Shown in pieces: positions 27,641 through 38,165 of a stretch of DNA of 64,000 nt; positions within the stretch are counted from its first letter, which is position 1, and every line of letters begins with the position of its first letter. A model generated the notes under the pieces. It made no database searches, had not been told where the DNA came from, and saw only the letters and a program-made list of their open reading frames with translations. The stretch comes from Streptomyces sp. CB02261 (GTDB lineage: Bacteria; Actinomycetota; Actinomycetes; Streptomycetales; Streptomycetaceae), in contig NZ_LIVX01000001.1 in assembly GCF_001905665.1 (NCBI RefSeq), positions 310,001 to 374,000 on the forward strand, written 5' to 3'. A program made the position numbers and the translations under genes.

Positions 27641-28855
27641 CTACCGGAGCGCGCCCTTCAGGGGGATGGACGGGTCGGCGGCGCGCGCGGGGTCGACGGC
27701 GGCACCCGTCTCGATGAGCTTGCGGCCCTGGGCCAGGTCACGGGGGCGGCCGACGGCGAGGAGGGCCACCGGGACGCCGGCGCGCAGCCAGAGCACGGAC
27801 CAGGTCTCGTCGGCCGGGTCGCCGCGCCACAGCAGCTCGTCCGCGTCCGCGTGGTGGCCGGCGTACTGGACGAAGCGGCCGAACTGCTCGGACCAGAAGT
27901 ACGGGACGGGGTCGTACGGCGCGTCCGCCGCCCCGGTGATCGTCGCGGCGACCGTACGGGGGCCCTGGAGGGCGTTGTCCCAGTGGTGGACGAGGAGGCG
28001 CTCGCCGTAGCGGGCGGAGGGGAAGGAGGCGCAGTCGCCGACGGCGTACACGTCGGGCAGGGACGTGCGCAGCCGCTCGTCGGCGGTGACGGCCCCGCTC
28101 GGGTCGAGGGCGATGCCGGAGCCGGTGAGCCAGCCGGTGGCGGGGTGGGCGCCGATGCCGACGACGACGGCGTCGGCGGGGAGTTCGCGGCCGTCGGCGA
28201 GGAGGACCCGGCCGGGCTCGACGGTGTCCACGCGCGCGTGGGTGAGGAGTTCGGCGCCGTTCGCCGCGTACCACTCGGCCATGGGGGTGGTGACCTCGGC
28301 GGGCAGGGCGCCGGCGAGGGGGCGGTCGGCGGCCTCGACGACGGTGACGGCGCAGCCCGCCTCGCGCGCGGCGGTGGCGAACTCGGCGCCGATCCAGCCC
28401 GCGCCGACGACCACGACGGTGTGGCGGCGGGCCAGGACGGGACCGAGCCGTTCGGCGTCGTCGAGGGTCCGCAGCAGATGGACGCCGGGGACGCCCTCGG
28501 CGCCGGGCAGGGTGACCGGCTGGGCGCCGGTGGCGACGACCAGGGTGTCGTAGCGGACGGGCCCGGCCTCGGTGTCGATCTCGTGGTCGGCGGCGCGCAG
28601 GCCGGTGACGTCGAGGCCGAGGCGGAGCTCGATGCCGAGGGCCTCGAAGTCGACGTCGAAGGCGGAGTTCTCGGCCTTGCCGAGCAGGACGGCCTTGGAG
28701 AGCGGGGGCCGGTCGTAGGGCTGGTGGGGTTCGGCCCCGATGAGGGTCACGGGGCCGGCGAAGCCCTGTTCGCGCAGGGCGACGGCGGTCTGGACGCCCG
28801 CCATCCCGGCGCCGACGATCACGACATGCTGCTGGGCCTGCTTCTGCTCGCTCAC
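27641..28855 (-). CDS. FAD-dependent oxidoreductase of the ferredoxin-reductase type
   Basis: The 404 aa have two dinucleotide-binding motifs: VVIVGAGMAGVQTAVAL for FAD near the N-terminus, and VVVVGAGWIGAEFATAA for NAD(P)H near residue 150. DVYAVGDCASFP closes the FAD site, and YDRPPLSK is typical of ferredoxin or rubredoxin reductases. No ferredoxin gene lies beside it, so the electron acceptor is unknown. The GTG at 28855 follows AAGGTGG. It is divergent from the TPP-controlled operon and 67 bases upstream of the Rv2175c-like gene. Confidence 0.88.
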   Translation of the reverse strand: MSEQKQAQQHVVIVGAGMAGVQTAVALREQGFAGPVTLIGAEPHQPYDRPPLSKAVLLGKAENSAFDVDFEALGIELRLGLDVTGLRAADHEIDTEAGPVRYDTLVVATGAQPVTLPGAEGVPGVHLLRTLDDAERLGPVLARRHTVVVVGAGWIGAEFATAAREAGCAVTVVEAADRPLAGALPAEVTTPMAEWYAANGAELLTHARVDTVEPGRVLLADGRELPADAVVVGIGAHPATGWLTGSGIALDPSGAVTADERLRTSLPDVYAVGDCASFPSARYGERLLVHHWDNALQGPRTVAATITGAADAPYDPVPYFWSEQFGRFVQYAGHHADADELLWRGDPADETWSVLWLRAGVPVALLAVGRPRDLAQGRKLIETGAAVDPARAADPSIPLKGALR

Positions 28856-28956
28856 CCGACCACCTTACGCATCTGACGATCCATCAGGAATACGGGGCCG
28901 CGGGAGGGGTCTGTGGCCCCCCCGGAGACGGAAGCTAGTCTGGCGGGCGTAAAGCA

Positions 28957-29050
28957 CTCGCGGGAGCCCGGACGCACCGGGCTGAGAGGGAGGCTGGGAC
29001 GGCCTCCGACCGTACGAACCTGATCCGGGTCATGCCGGCGAAGGGAGGGG
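28957..29050 (+). promoter_or_regulatory. TPP riboswitch (THI element)
   Basis: The conserved cores of the thiamin pyrophosphate aptamer are present. The hairpin ending in CCGGGCTGAGAGGG carries the pyrimidine-sensing CUGAGA, and ACCTGATCCGGGTCATGCCG with GCGAAGGGAG forms the diphosphate-sensing helix and closing stem. It ends 11 bases before the thiO ATG, and GGGAG at its end could double as the ribosome site. TPP binding would therefore hide the start of translation. It would lower expression of thiO-thiS-thiG when thiamin is plentiful. Confidence 0.93.
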
Positions 29051-29060
29051 CTGGACGCCC

Positions 29061-31239
<2,179 letters not shown>

Positions 31240-31253
31240 CCCGGCCCCGCGTT

Positions 31254-31306
31254 GTGGGCATTCGTTCCTCCCCCAGACTCCGTCTGGGGGAGGAACGAAT
31301 GCCCAC
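31254..31306 (+). terminator. Very long perfect hairpin after thiG
   Basis: The arms 31254-31277 and 31283-31306 are perfect 24-base complements with a 5-base loop. It starts 15 bases after the thiG stop and can end that operon in both directions. The inner part (CCCCCAGACTCCGTCTGGGGG, without its last base) resembles a palindromic element I recall being repeated between Streptomyces genes. From here to 31494 I see only G+C-rich sequence. Confidence 0.8.
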
Positions 31307-31494
31307 ACGGGGGGTGGGTGATGGCCCCCACGGCGGCCGGACCGGTTTGCGGGCCCGCGGGCAGGGGATCGGCCCGGGTTGGGGGTCTCGCACGGGGGGC
31401 GCGTCGCAGGTGATTCGGGGGGCGTGGGGGCGGGGGTCGTCACAGGTGGGCTGCAGTGCGCGGGCACCCGCACGGGCCCCCACCCCCCGGCTCG

Positions 31495-31500
31495 TAGACT
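31495..31500 (+). promoter_or_regulatory. Candidate -10 (TAGACT) of the PASTA kinase gene
   Basis: TAGACT lies seven bases before the GTG at 31508, and no ribosome site precedes that GTG. This spacing suggests a leaderless mRNA. No clear -35 is visible. Confidence 0.4.
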
Positions 31501-31507
31501 CGTGGCC

Positions 31508-33436
31508 GTGGACACGACCCTTCAGGACCCCCTCGTCGGGCGGCTGCTCGACGGCCGCTACCGCGTCGACGCGCGCATCGCCGTCGGCGGGATGGCCACG
31601 GTCTACCGGGCCGTGGACACCCGCCTCGACCGCGTCCTCGCGCTCAAGGTGATGCACCCCGCCCTCGCGACCGACGCCGCCTTCGTCGAGCGTTTCATCC
31701 GGGAGGCGAAGTCCGTCGCCCGCCTGGCGCACCCCAACGTCGTCGGCGTCTTCGACCAGGGCGCCGAGGGCGCGTACGTCTACCTGGCGATGGAGTACGT
31801 CGAGGGCTGCACCCTCCGCGACGTCCTGCGCGAGCGCGGCGCCCTCGCGCCCCGCGCCGCCCTGGACATCCTGGAGCCCGTGCTCGCCGCGCTCGGCGCC
31901 GCGCACCGGGCCGGTTTCGTGCACCGGGACATGAAGCCGGAGAACGTCCTGATAGGGGACGACGGCCGGGTCAAGGTCGCCGACTTCGGTCTCGTACGGG
32001 CCGTGGGCTCGGCGACCGCCACCACCGGCTCGGTCCTCGGCACGGTCTCGTACCTCGCGCCCGAGCAAATCGAGCACGGCACCGCCGACACCCGCGCCGA
32101 CGTCTACGCCTGCGGTGTCGTCCTGTACGAGATGCTGACCGGCGGCAAGCCCCACGACGGCGACACGCCCGCCCAAGTGCTCTACCAGCACCTCCACACG
32201 GACGTACCCGCTCCCTCCGCCGCCGTCCCGGGGCTCGCCCTGGAGCTCGACGAGCTGGTCGCGACGGCCACGGCCCGCAACCCCGAGGTCCGCCCGCACG
32301 ACGCCGTCGCCCTGCTGGCCCTCGCCCGGGATGCCCGCGCCACGCTCGGCGAGGAGCAGCTGGACGCCGTACCCCCGCAGGCCCGGCCCGGGGCCCGGGA
32401 CACCGCCGAGGACCGGACGAGCGTGATCGCCAGGCCCGTACCGGCGGCCGTACCGGCTACCGAGCCGGCGGACCCCCAGCCGGTGCTGCACACGAACCGA
32501 CTGCCCGCGCCGGAGCCCCCGGCGTCCCCGACCCCCGCCCGCCGACGGCCGCCGCGCGGTCCCCTCCTGATCGTCCTCGGCGTCCTGCTGACCCTCGGCC
32601 TCGGGGCCGGCGTCTGGTACATCAATTCCGGCCAGTTCACCCGGGTCCCCGCCGTCCTCGGCCAGACCGAGGCGGCCGCGACGAAGCGCATCACCGACGC
32701 CGGCCTGGAGGTCGGCACGACGAGACGCGCGTTCAGCGACGTGTACGAGCGCGGCACCGTCATGGCCGCCGACCCGGCACCGGGCGAGCGCCTGCGGGGC
32801 AACGGCACGGTCACCCTGACCCTCTCCCGGGGCCCGCAGATCGTGAAGGTCCCCAACCTCAGGAACAAGCCGCTCGCCGAGGCCAAGCGCCTCCTGGAGA
32901 AGGAGGGCCTGGCCCCCGGGGTGGTCACCACCGCGTTCAGCGATTCCGTCGCCCAGGGCTCCGTGATCAGCTCCGACCCCGAGCCCGGCACCGAGCGGGC
33001 ACCCGACTCGGCCATCGCCCTGGTGGTCAGCAGGGGCGCGCCCATCGACGTGCCCGACGTCACCGGCGAGACCGTCGGCGACGCCACGGCCCTCCTCCAG
33101 GAGGCCGGGCTCACCGTGCGGGTCGCCCCGGAGCGGATCAACTCCCCCGAGGACGCCGGCGCCGTCGCCGCGCAGTCCCTCGCCGAGGGCAGCCGTGCCG
33201 CCGAGGGCGACACCATCACGCTCACCGTCTCGAAGGGCCCGAAGCTCGTCGAGGTCCCGGACGTCACCGGCGAGACCGCCGACGACGCCCGCACGGCCCT
33301 GGAGGAAGCGGGCTTCGAGGTGGAGGTCAAGAAGTCCTTCCCCTACCTCGGCACCGAGGTCTCGGGGCAGTCCGTGGAGGGCGGCGAGACCGCGCCCGAG
33401 GGCTCCACCATCACCCTCACGATCAAGGGACTCTAG
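31508..33436 (+). CDS. Transmembrane Ser/Thr protein kinase with four PASTA repeats
   Basis: The 642 aa start with a Hanks-type kinase: glycine loop AVGGMATVYRA (near 27), lysine in LALKVM (near 45), catalytic HRDMKPEN (near 138), DFG (near 158) and APEQ. A Pro/Ala linker and one membrane segment (about 350-372) lead to four PASTA repeats outside the cell, which bind muropeptides or lipid II in relatives. The domain order is that of PknB-type kinases; the nearby Rv2175c-like gene suggests a PknL-like role. The GTG at 31508 fits a leaderless start; a GTG at 31502 is also in frame. Confidence 0.93.
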   Translation: MDTTLQDPLVGRLLDGRYRVDARIAVGGMATVYRAVDTRLDRVLALKVMHPALATDAAFVERFIREAKSVARLAHPNVVGVFDQGAEGAYVYLAMEYVEGCTLRDVLRERGALAPRAALDILEPVLAALGAAHRAGFVHRDMKPENVLIGDDGRVKVADFGLVRAVGSATATTGSVLGTVSYLAPEQIEHGTADTRADVYACGVVLYEMLTGGKPHDGDTPAQVLYQHLHTDVPAPSAAVPGLALELDELVATATARNPEVRPHDAVALLALARDARATLGEEQLDAVPPQARPGARDTAEDRTSVIARPVPAAVPATEPADPQPVLHTNRLPAPEPPASPTPARRRPPRGPLLIVLGVLLTLGLGAGVWYINSGQFTRVPAVLGQTEAAATKRITDAGLEVGTTRRAFSDVYERGTVMAADPAPGERLRGNGTVTLTLSRGPQIVKVPNLRNKPLAEAKRLLEKEGLAPGVVTTAFSDSVAQGSVISSDPEPGTERAPDSAIALVVSRGAPIDVPDVTGETVGDATALLQEAGLTVRVAPERINSPEDAGAVAAQSLAEGSRAAEGDTITLTVSKGPKLVEVPDVTGETADDARTALEEAGFEVEVKKSFPYLGTEVSGQSVEGGETAPEGSTITLTIKGL

Positions 33437-33442
33437 AGACTC

Positions 33443-34306
33443 ATGCGCAACCCCGTCGGCGGTCATGTCCCCGTGGCCGGTGGCCTCGCCACCATCGGCC
33501 TCGGCTACGCCCGTGAACTGGGCGCCGAGACCGTGCAGGTCTTCGTCGCCAACCCGCGCGGCTGGGCCACCCCGCCCGGCAACCCCGCCCAGGACGAGCG
33601 GTTCCGCGCCGAGTGCGCCGCCGGGTCGATCTCGGCCTGGGTCCACGCCCCGTACCTGATCAACTTCGGCTCCCACACGGAGGCCACCGTGGAGAGGTCG
33701 GTGGAGTCGCTGCGGCACTCGCTGCGGCGGGGCCGGGAGATCGGCGCGCGGGGCGTGGTGGTGCACACCGGCTCGGCGACCGGGGGACGCCCGCGCGCGG
33801 AGGCACTCGCCCAGGTGCGCGAGCGGATGCTGCCGCTCCTCGACGAGCTGACGCACGACGACGACCCGTATCTGCTGCTCGAGTCCACGGCCGGCCAGGG
33901 GTTCTCGCTCTGCTCGCGCGCGGAGGACTTCGGGCCGTACTTCGACGCTCTCGACCGTCATCCGAAGCTGGGGATCTGCCTCGACACCTGTCACATCTTC
34001 GCCGCCGGCCACGACCTGACCGGTCCGCACGGCGCGACGCAGACCCTCGACCAGCTGGTGGAGGTGGTGGGCGAGGGCCGGCTGAAGCTGATCCACGCCA
34101 ACGACTCCCAGGACGTGGTCGGCGCCCGCAAGGACCGGCACGCGAACATCGGCGTGGGTCACATCGGCGAGGACGGCTTCCGGAACCTCCTGCGGCATCC
34201 GGCGACCGACGGGGTGCCGCTGATCATCGAGACGCCGGGCGGCAAGGAGGGTCACCTCGCGGACGTGGAGCTGCTGAAGAAGCTCCGGGATGTCGTCTCC
34301 CGTTGA
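33443..34306 (+). CDS. nfo: Endonuclease IV (AP endonuclease, deoxyribonuclease IV)
   Basis: This zinc enzyme cleaves DNA at abasic sites in base-excision repair. The 287 aa form a TIM barrel with the metal-ligand motifs WVHAPYLINFGS, VVVHTGSA, LLLESTAGQG, CLDTCHIFAAGHD, LIHANDSQD, DRHANIGVGHIG and IIETPGG. The ATG at 33443 lies six bases after the kinase stop, so the two genes are probably one unit. Identity is clear. Confidence 0.94.
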   Translation: MRNPVGGHVPVAGGLATIGLGYARELGAETVQVFVANPRGWATPPGNPAQDERFRAECAAGSISAWVHAPYLINFGSHTEATVERSVESLRHSLRRGREIGARGVVVHTGSATGGRPRAEALAQVRERMLPLLDELTHDDDPYLLLESTAGQGFSLCSRAEDFGPYFDALDRHPKLGICLDTCHIFAAGHDLTGPHGATQTLDQLVEVVGEGRLKLIHANDSQDVVGARKDRHANIGVGHIGEDGFRNLLRHPATDGVPLIIETPGGKEGHLADVELLKKLRDVVSR

Positions 34307-34309
34307 GGA

Positions 34310-34326
34310 ATACCCCTAGGGGGTAT
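34310..34326. promoter_or_regulatory. CsoR-like operator
   Basis: ATACCCC-TAG-GGGGTAT is a perfect 7-3-7 palindrome four bases after the endonuclease IV stop and 48 bases before the DUF4396 ATG. G-tract palindromes with ATACC/GGTAT ends are what copper-sensing CsoR-family repressors bind. A second inverted repeat, GTTCCTG-N6-CAGGAAC (34330-34349), follows at once. No csoR gene is in the window. Confidence 0.6.
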
Positions 34327-34374
34327 ACCGTTCCTGTAACGGCAGGAACCGCTACCCGACGTTGGGGGCACCCG

Positions 34375-34914
34375 ATGGAGCACGACGCACACACCCACCA
34401 CGACCACGACCCCCACACGCGACACGTGGGCCGGACGGGCCACGCGGGACACACCGGCCACTCCGACCACTCGGGCAAGGTCTCCTGGTCCATGGCCGCC
34501 AAGGCCACGCTGCACTGCCTCACCGGCTGTGCCATCGGCGAGGTGCTCGGCATGGTGATCGGCACCGCGCTCGGCTGGGGCAACGTGCAGACGATGATTC
34601 TCGCGATCGTCCTGGCCTTCTTCTTCGGCTACGCGCTCACCCTGCGCGGCGTCCTGGCCGCCGGCCTCGACTTCCGGACCGCGTTCAAGGTCGCCCTCGC
34701 CGCCGACACCCTCTCCATCACGGTCATGGAGATCATCGACAACGGCGTCATCGCCCTCTGGCCCGGCGCCATGGACGCCCACCTCACCGCGCCGCTCTTC
34801 TGGATCGTGCTCGCCATCGCCCTCGCCGCCGCGTTCGTGATCACCACGCCGGTCAACAAGTGGATGATCGGCCGGGGCAAGGGCCACGCGGTGGTCCACC
34901 AGTACCACCACTGA
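34375..34914 (+). CDS. DUF4396 membrane protein with His-rich N-terminus
   Basis: The 179 aa begin with a cytoplasmic or outer segment of about 34 residues in which some ten are histidine, alternating with Asp, Thr and Gly (HTHHDHDPHTRH). Four hydrophobic segments follow, with LTGCAIGEVLGMVIGTALGW and DTLSITVMEIIDNGVIALWPGAM matching the DUF4396 family as I know it. The C-terminus ends in HAVVHQYHH. The His clusters and the CsoR-like box upstream suggest metal, probably copper, handling; this is inference. The ATG at 34375 follows GGGGG. Confidence 0.8.
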   Translation: MEHDAHTHHDHDPHTRHVGRTGHAGHTGHSDHSGKVSWSMAAKATLHCLTGCAIGEVLGMVIGTALGWGNVQTMILAIVLAFFFGYALTLRGVLAAGLDFRTAFKVALAADTLSITVMEIIDNGVIALWPGAMDAHLTAPLFWIVLAIALAAAFVITTPVNKWMIGRGKGHAVVHQYHH

Positions 34915-34962
34915 CCACGGCGAAGGCAGGCACCAGCAGGATCGACGGACGGTCCGGAGCGG

Positions 34963-35616
34963 TCAGAGCTCCGGGCCGTCTCCCGGCTCCTCCTGGTACG
35001 AGTAGCGCTGCTCGGTCCAGGGGTCGCCGAGGTTGTGGTAGCCGCGCTCCTCCCAGAAGCCCCGCCGGTCGGCGGCCATGTACTCCACACCCCTGACCCA
35101 CTTCGGGCCCTTCCAGGCGTACAGGTGCGGGACGACGAGGCGCAGCGGGAAGCCGTGCTCGGCGGTGAGCAGCTCGCCGTCCTTGTGGGTGGCGAAGATC
35201 GTGCGGTCCGCGGAGAAGTCGGCGAGCCGCATGTTGGCGCTGTAGCCGTACTCGGCCCAGACCATCACATGGGTGACCTGCGGTGCGGGTGGGGCGAGGT
35301 CGAGGACCGTGCGGGCCGGGACGCCACCCCATTCGGCCCCGAGCATGCTGAATTTCGTGACGCAGTGCAGATCGGCCTCGACCGTGGAGAACGGGAGGGC
35401 CGAGAACTCCTCGTGGTTCCAGCACCGCTTGTCGCCGTCGGCCGTCGCCCCGAAGACGCGGAACTCCCAGCGGTCGGGCTTGAACTTGGGCACGGGCCCG
35501 TAGTGGGTGACCGGCCAGCCGCGCTGGAGCCGCTGGCCCGGCGGAAGGTCCGGTGAACGATCCGGCTGCCCCGCTTCCCGGTGTACTCCGCTCTCCGGCT
35601 GACCCATGTCATCCAT
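34963..35616 (-). CDS. Sulfite-oxidase-like molybdopterin-dependent oxidoreductase
   Basis: The 217 aa match the SUOX/YuiH-type molybdopterin domain. GWPVTHYGPVPKF opens the domain, EADLHCVTKFS holds the cysteine expected to bind molybdenum, and GGVPARTVLDLAPP follows. HGFPLRLVVPHLYAWKGPKWVRGVEYM is also typical. No signal peptide is visible, so it is probably cytoplasmic. The substrate is unknown. The ATG at 35616 is my choice; an ATG at 35607 is also possible. It is convergent with the DUF4396 gene, and I see no hairpin in the 48 bases between. Confidence 0.85.
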   Translation of the reverse strand: MDDMGQPESGVHREAGQPDRSPDLPPGQRLQRGWPVTHYGPVPKFKPDRWEFRVFGATADGDKRCWNHEEFSALPFSTVEADLHCVTKFSMLGAEWGGVPARTVLDLAPPAPQVTHVMVWAEYGYSANMRLADFSADRTIFATHKDGELLTAEHGFPLRLVVPHLYAWKGPKWVRGVEYMAADRRGFWEERGYHNLGDPWTEQRYSYQEEPGDGPEL

Positions 35617-35784
35617 GGTGACAGACGGCGAGGGGTGGTCATGACCAGGAGACCACCCGCACCGATGGATCCGGGCATCTCCGACTAAGCCTGCACTTAC
35701 TGGACGCCCCCCATTCGGGGTGCGAGGATGCGGCCATCCTGCCCAGTGACGGCGTAGACACGTAACGTGGAAGGAGCCTCTGCG

Positions 35785-36261
35785 ATGCAGGGCGACCCCG
35801 AGGTCCTCGAGTTCCTCAACGAGCAGCTGACCGGCGAGCTGACGGCCATCAACCAGTACTGGCTGCACTATCGCATCCAGGACAACAAGGGGTGGACGAA
35901 GCTCGCCAAGTACACCCGCGAAGAGTCCATCGACGAGATGAAGCACGCGGACAAGCTGACCGAGCGCATCCTGATGCTCGACGGCCTGCCTAACTACCAG
36001 CGACTCTTCCACGTACGGGTCGGCCAGACCCTCACCGAGATGTTCCAGGCGGACCGCCAGGTCGAGGTCGAGGCGATCGACCGGCTGAAGCGCGGGATCG
36101 AGGTCATGCGGGCCAAGGGCGACGTCACCTCGGCGAACCTCTTCGAGGAGATCCTGGCCGACGAGGAGCACCACATCGACTACCTGGACACGCAGCTGGA
36201 GCTGATCGAGTCCCTGGGTGAGGCGCTCTACATCTCGACGCTCATCGAGCAGCCGAGCTAA
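35785..36261 (+). CDS. bfr: Bacterioferritin
   Basis: Bacterioferritin stores iron in a 24-subunit haem-containing shell. The 158 aa have all expected ligands: ferroxidase residues Glu18, Glu51 and His54 (DEMKHAD), and the later EEHH pair. Met52 is in the haem-binding position. The ATG at 35785 follows AAGGAG at eight bases; upstream in-frame codons are not needed. Its last bases overlap the convergent bfd gene by three bases. The 168 bases upstream hold no clear iron box. Confidence 0.96.
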   Translation: MQGDPEVLEFLNEQLTGELTAINQYWLHYRIQDNKGWTKLAKYTREESIDEMKHADKLTERILMLDGLPNYQRLFHVRVGQTLTEMFQADRQVEVEAIDRLKRGIEVMRAKGDVTSANLFEEILADEEHHIDYLDTQLELIESLGEALYISTLIEQPS

Positions 36262-36515
36262 GCGGCTTCCCCGAGCTGAGCGGCTTCCCCGAGCTCCGCG
36301 ACGACCTCCGTCGACAGCGCGGGCATCCCCTGGTCCAGGAGTTCACGCCGGGGGCAGTTGCCGCGCCCGAGGATGGCCTGGATGCGACGGACGCAGGAAC
36401 CGCAGTCCGTGCCGGCCTTGCAGGCCGAGGCGATCTGGCGCGGCGTGCAGGCGCCCGCGTCCGCATGCTGCTTGACCTGCTTCTCCGTCACACCGAAGCA
36501 TGAGCAGACGTACAA
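36258..36515 (-). CDS. bfd: Bacterioferritin-associated ferredoxin
   Basis: Bfd is a [2Fe-2S] protein that reduces bacterioferritin to release iron. The 85 aa show CSCFGVTEKQV with Cys4 and Cys6, and a CxxC later in GTDCGSCVRR, the four cluster ligands. The start is a TTG at 36515 preceded by GGAGGTGA, a very strong site. The C-terminus repeats LGEAA because of a 17-base direct repeat. A DmdR/IdeR-type iron box lies upstream, so the gene is probably induced by iron starvation. Confidence 0.93.
   Translation of the reverse strand: MYVCSCFGVTEKQVKQHADAGACTPRQIASACKAGTDCGSCVRRIQAILGRGNCPRRELLDQGMPALSTEVVAELGEAAQLGEAA
36261..36295. repeat. 17-base tandem repeat at the 3' end of bfd
   Basis: AGCGGCTTCCCCGAGCT occurs at 36261-36277 and 36279-36295 (period 18). 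It adds six residues to the Bfd C-terminus in frame, directly at the junction with bfr. Confidence 0.85.
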
Positions 36516-36541
36516 CGCGGTTCACCTCCCGCCGTGATCGA

Positions 36542-36560
36542 TTAGGCTAACCTAACCTTA
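36542..36560. promoter_or_regulatory. Iron box (DmdR/IdeR/DtxR type) upstream of bfd
   Basis: Read on the minus strand this 19-base site agrees at 16 positions with TTAGGTTAGGCTAACCTAA. It lies 27-45 bases before the bfd TTG start, where iron-loaded DmdR would block transcription. Confidence 0.82.
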
Positions 36561-36592
36561 CCCGGCGGCGCGGGCCGGCAAAAGCCCTGGAA

Positions 36593-36637
36593 ACGACGAT
36601 GGGGCGCGGATCACATGGATCCGCGCCCCATCGTCGT
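36593..36637 (-). terminator. Terminator of the DAHP synthase gene
   Basis: The arms 36593-36612 and 36618-36637 are perfect 20-base complements with a 5-base loop. It begins 11 bases after the aroH stop on the minus strand and separates it from bfd. Confidence 0.85.
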
Positions 36638-36647
36638 AGGTACCTAC

Positions 36648-38000
36648 TTACTGATCGCGGTACATCTCCGCCACCAGGAAGGCCAGGTCGAGGGACTGGC
36701 TGCGGTTGAGGCGCGGGTCGCAGGCCGTCTCGTAGCGCTGGTGCAGGTCGTCGACGAAGATCTCGTCGCCGCCGCCCACGCACTCGGTGACGTCGTCACC
36801 GGTGAGCTCGACGTGGATGCCGCCCGGGTGGGTGCCGAGGGCCTTGTGGACCTCGAAGAAGCCCTTGACCTCGTCGAGCACGTCGTCGAAGCGGCGCGTC
36901 TTGTGGCCGGAGGCGGCCTCGAAGGTGTTGCCGTGCATCGGGTCGGTGACCCAGGCGACGACCGCGCCGGAGGCGGTGACCTTCTCGACGAGCTCGGGGA
37001 GCTTGTCGCGGACCTTGTCGGCGCCCATGCGGACGATGAAGGTCAGCCGGCCGGCCTCGCGCTCGGGGTCGAGACGGTCGATGTACGTCAGCGCCTCGTC
37101 CACCGAGGTGGTCGGGCCCAGCTTGATGCCGATCGGGTTCGCGATCCGCGAGGCGAACTCGATGTGGGCGTGGTCGAGCTGGCGGGTGCGCTCACCGATC
37201 CAGACCATGTGGCCGGAGGTGTCGTACAGCTTGCCGGTGCGCGAGTCCGTACGGGTCAGGGCGCCCTCGTAGTCGAGCAGCAGCGCCTCGTGGGAGGCGT
37301 AGAACTCGACGGCCTTGAACTCGGCCGGGTCGGTGCCGCAGGCCTTCATGAAGTTCAGGGCGTTGTCGATCTCGCGGGCGAGCGCCTCGTAGCGCTGGCC
37401 CGACGGGGACGACTTCACGAAGTCCTGGTTCCAGGCGTGCACCTGGCGCAGGTCGGCGTAACCGCCGGTGGTGAAGGCGCGCACCAGGTTGAGCGTGGAC
37501 GCGGACGCGTTGTACATCCGCTTCAGGCGCTCGGGGTCCGGGATGCGGGCCTTCTCGTTGAAGTCGAAGCCGTTGACCGAGTCGCCCCGGTACGTGGGCA
37601 GGGTCACGCCGTCGCGGGTCTCGGTCCCCTTGGAGCGGGGCTTCGAGTACTGGCCGGCGATGCGGCCGACCTTCACCACCGGCACGGAGGCCGCGTAGGT
37701 GAGGACGGCGCTCATCTGGAGCAGCGTCTTGAGCTTGGCCCTGATGTGGTCGGCGGACACACCGTCGAAGGCCTCGGCACAGTCGCCGCCCTGGAGCAGG
37801 AACGCCTCGCCACGGGCGACGGCTCCCATCCGGGCGCGCAGCTGGTCGCACTCGCCGGCGAAGACGAGCGGAGGATACGACTCGAGGTCCGCGATCACAT
37901 CGCGCAGAGCCTCGGCATCGGGGTACTCGGGCTGCTGCGCCGCGGGCAGGTCTCGCCAGGTCGCCTTGGCGACGGCGTGGGAATCAGCGTTCACGGTCAC
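36648..38000 (-). CDS. aroH: Class II DAHP synthase
   Basis: The enzyme condenses phosphoenolpyruvate and erythrose 4-phosphate, the first step to aromatic amino acids. The 450 aa are of the plant-like class II type: TWRDLPAAQQPEYP, PPLVFAGECDQLRARM, AFLLQGGDCAEAF, RIAGQYSKPRS, EALLLDYEGALTR, PIGIKLGPTTS and WVTDPMHGNT. I chose the GTG at 38000. TAATGT lies six bases upstream and no ribosome site is visible, so the mRNA may be leaderless. The trp operon start lies 3 kb away. The gene symbol follows common Streptomyces usage. Confidence 0.93.
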   Translation of the reverse strand: MTVNADSHAVAKATWRDLPAAQQPEYPDAEALRDVIADLESYPPLVFAGECDQLRARMGAVARGEAFLLQGGDCAEAFDGVSADHIRAKLKTLLQMSAVLTYAASVPVVKVGRIAGQYSKPRSKGTETRDGVTLPTYRGDSVNGFDFNEKARIPDPERLKRMYNASASTLNLVRAFTTGGYADLRQVHAWNQDFVKSSPSGQRYEALAREIDNALNFMKACGTDPAEFKAVEFYASHEALLLDYEGALTRTDSRTGKLYDTSGHMVWIGERTRQLDHAHIEFASRIANPIGIKLGPTTSVDEALTYIDRLDPEREAGRLTFIVRMGADKVRDKLPELVEKVTASGAVVAWVTDPMHGNTFEAASGHKTRRFDDVLDEVKGFFEVHKALGTHPGGIHVELTGDDVTECVGGGDEIFVDDLHQRYETACDPRLNRSQSLDLAFLVAEMYRDQ

Positions 38001-38165
38001 GCACACCACATTACGGGGTTCTTCGTCCGGTCCTGTCCCCCTGCCCAGTGACTGAGACGCGCGCCCGTTATGTCCGCCGCCGATCTTCATGCCATCGAGT
38101 GGTGTTACCCTCTGGCCCGTTTCACACGTACACAGTCGCAACACAGTCGAATCACAGGGGTGGGC

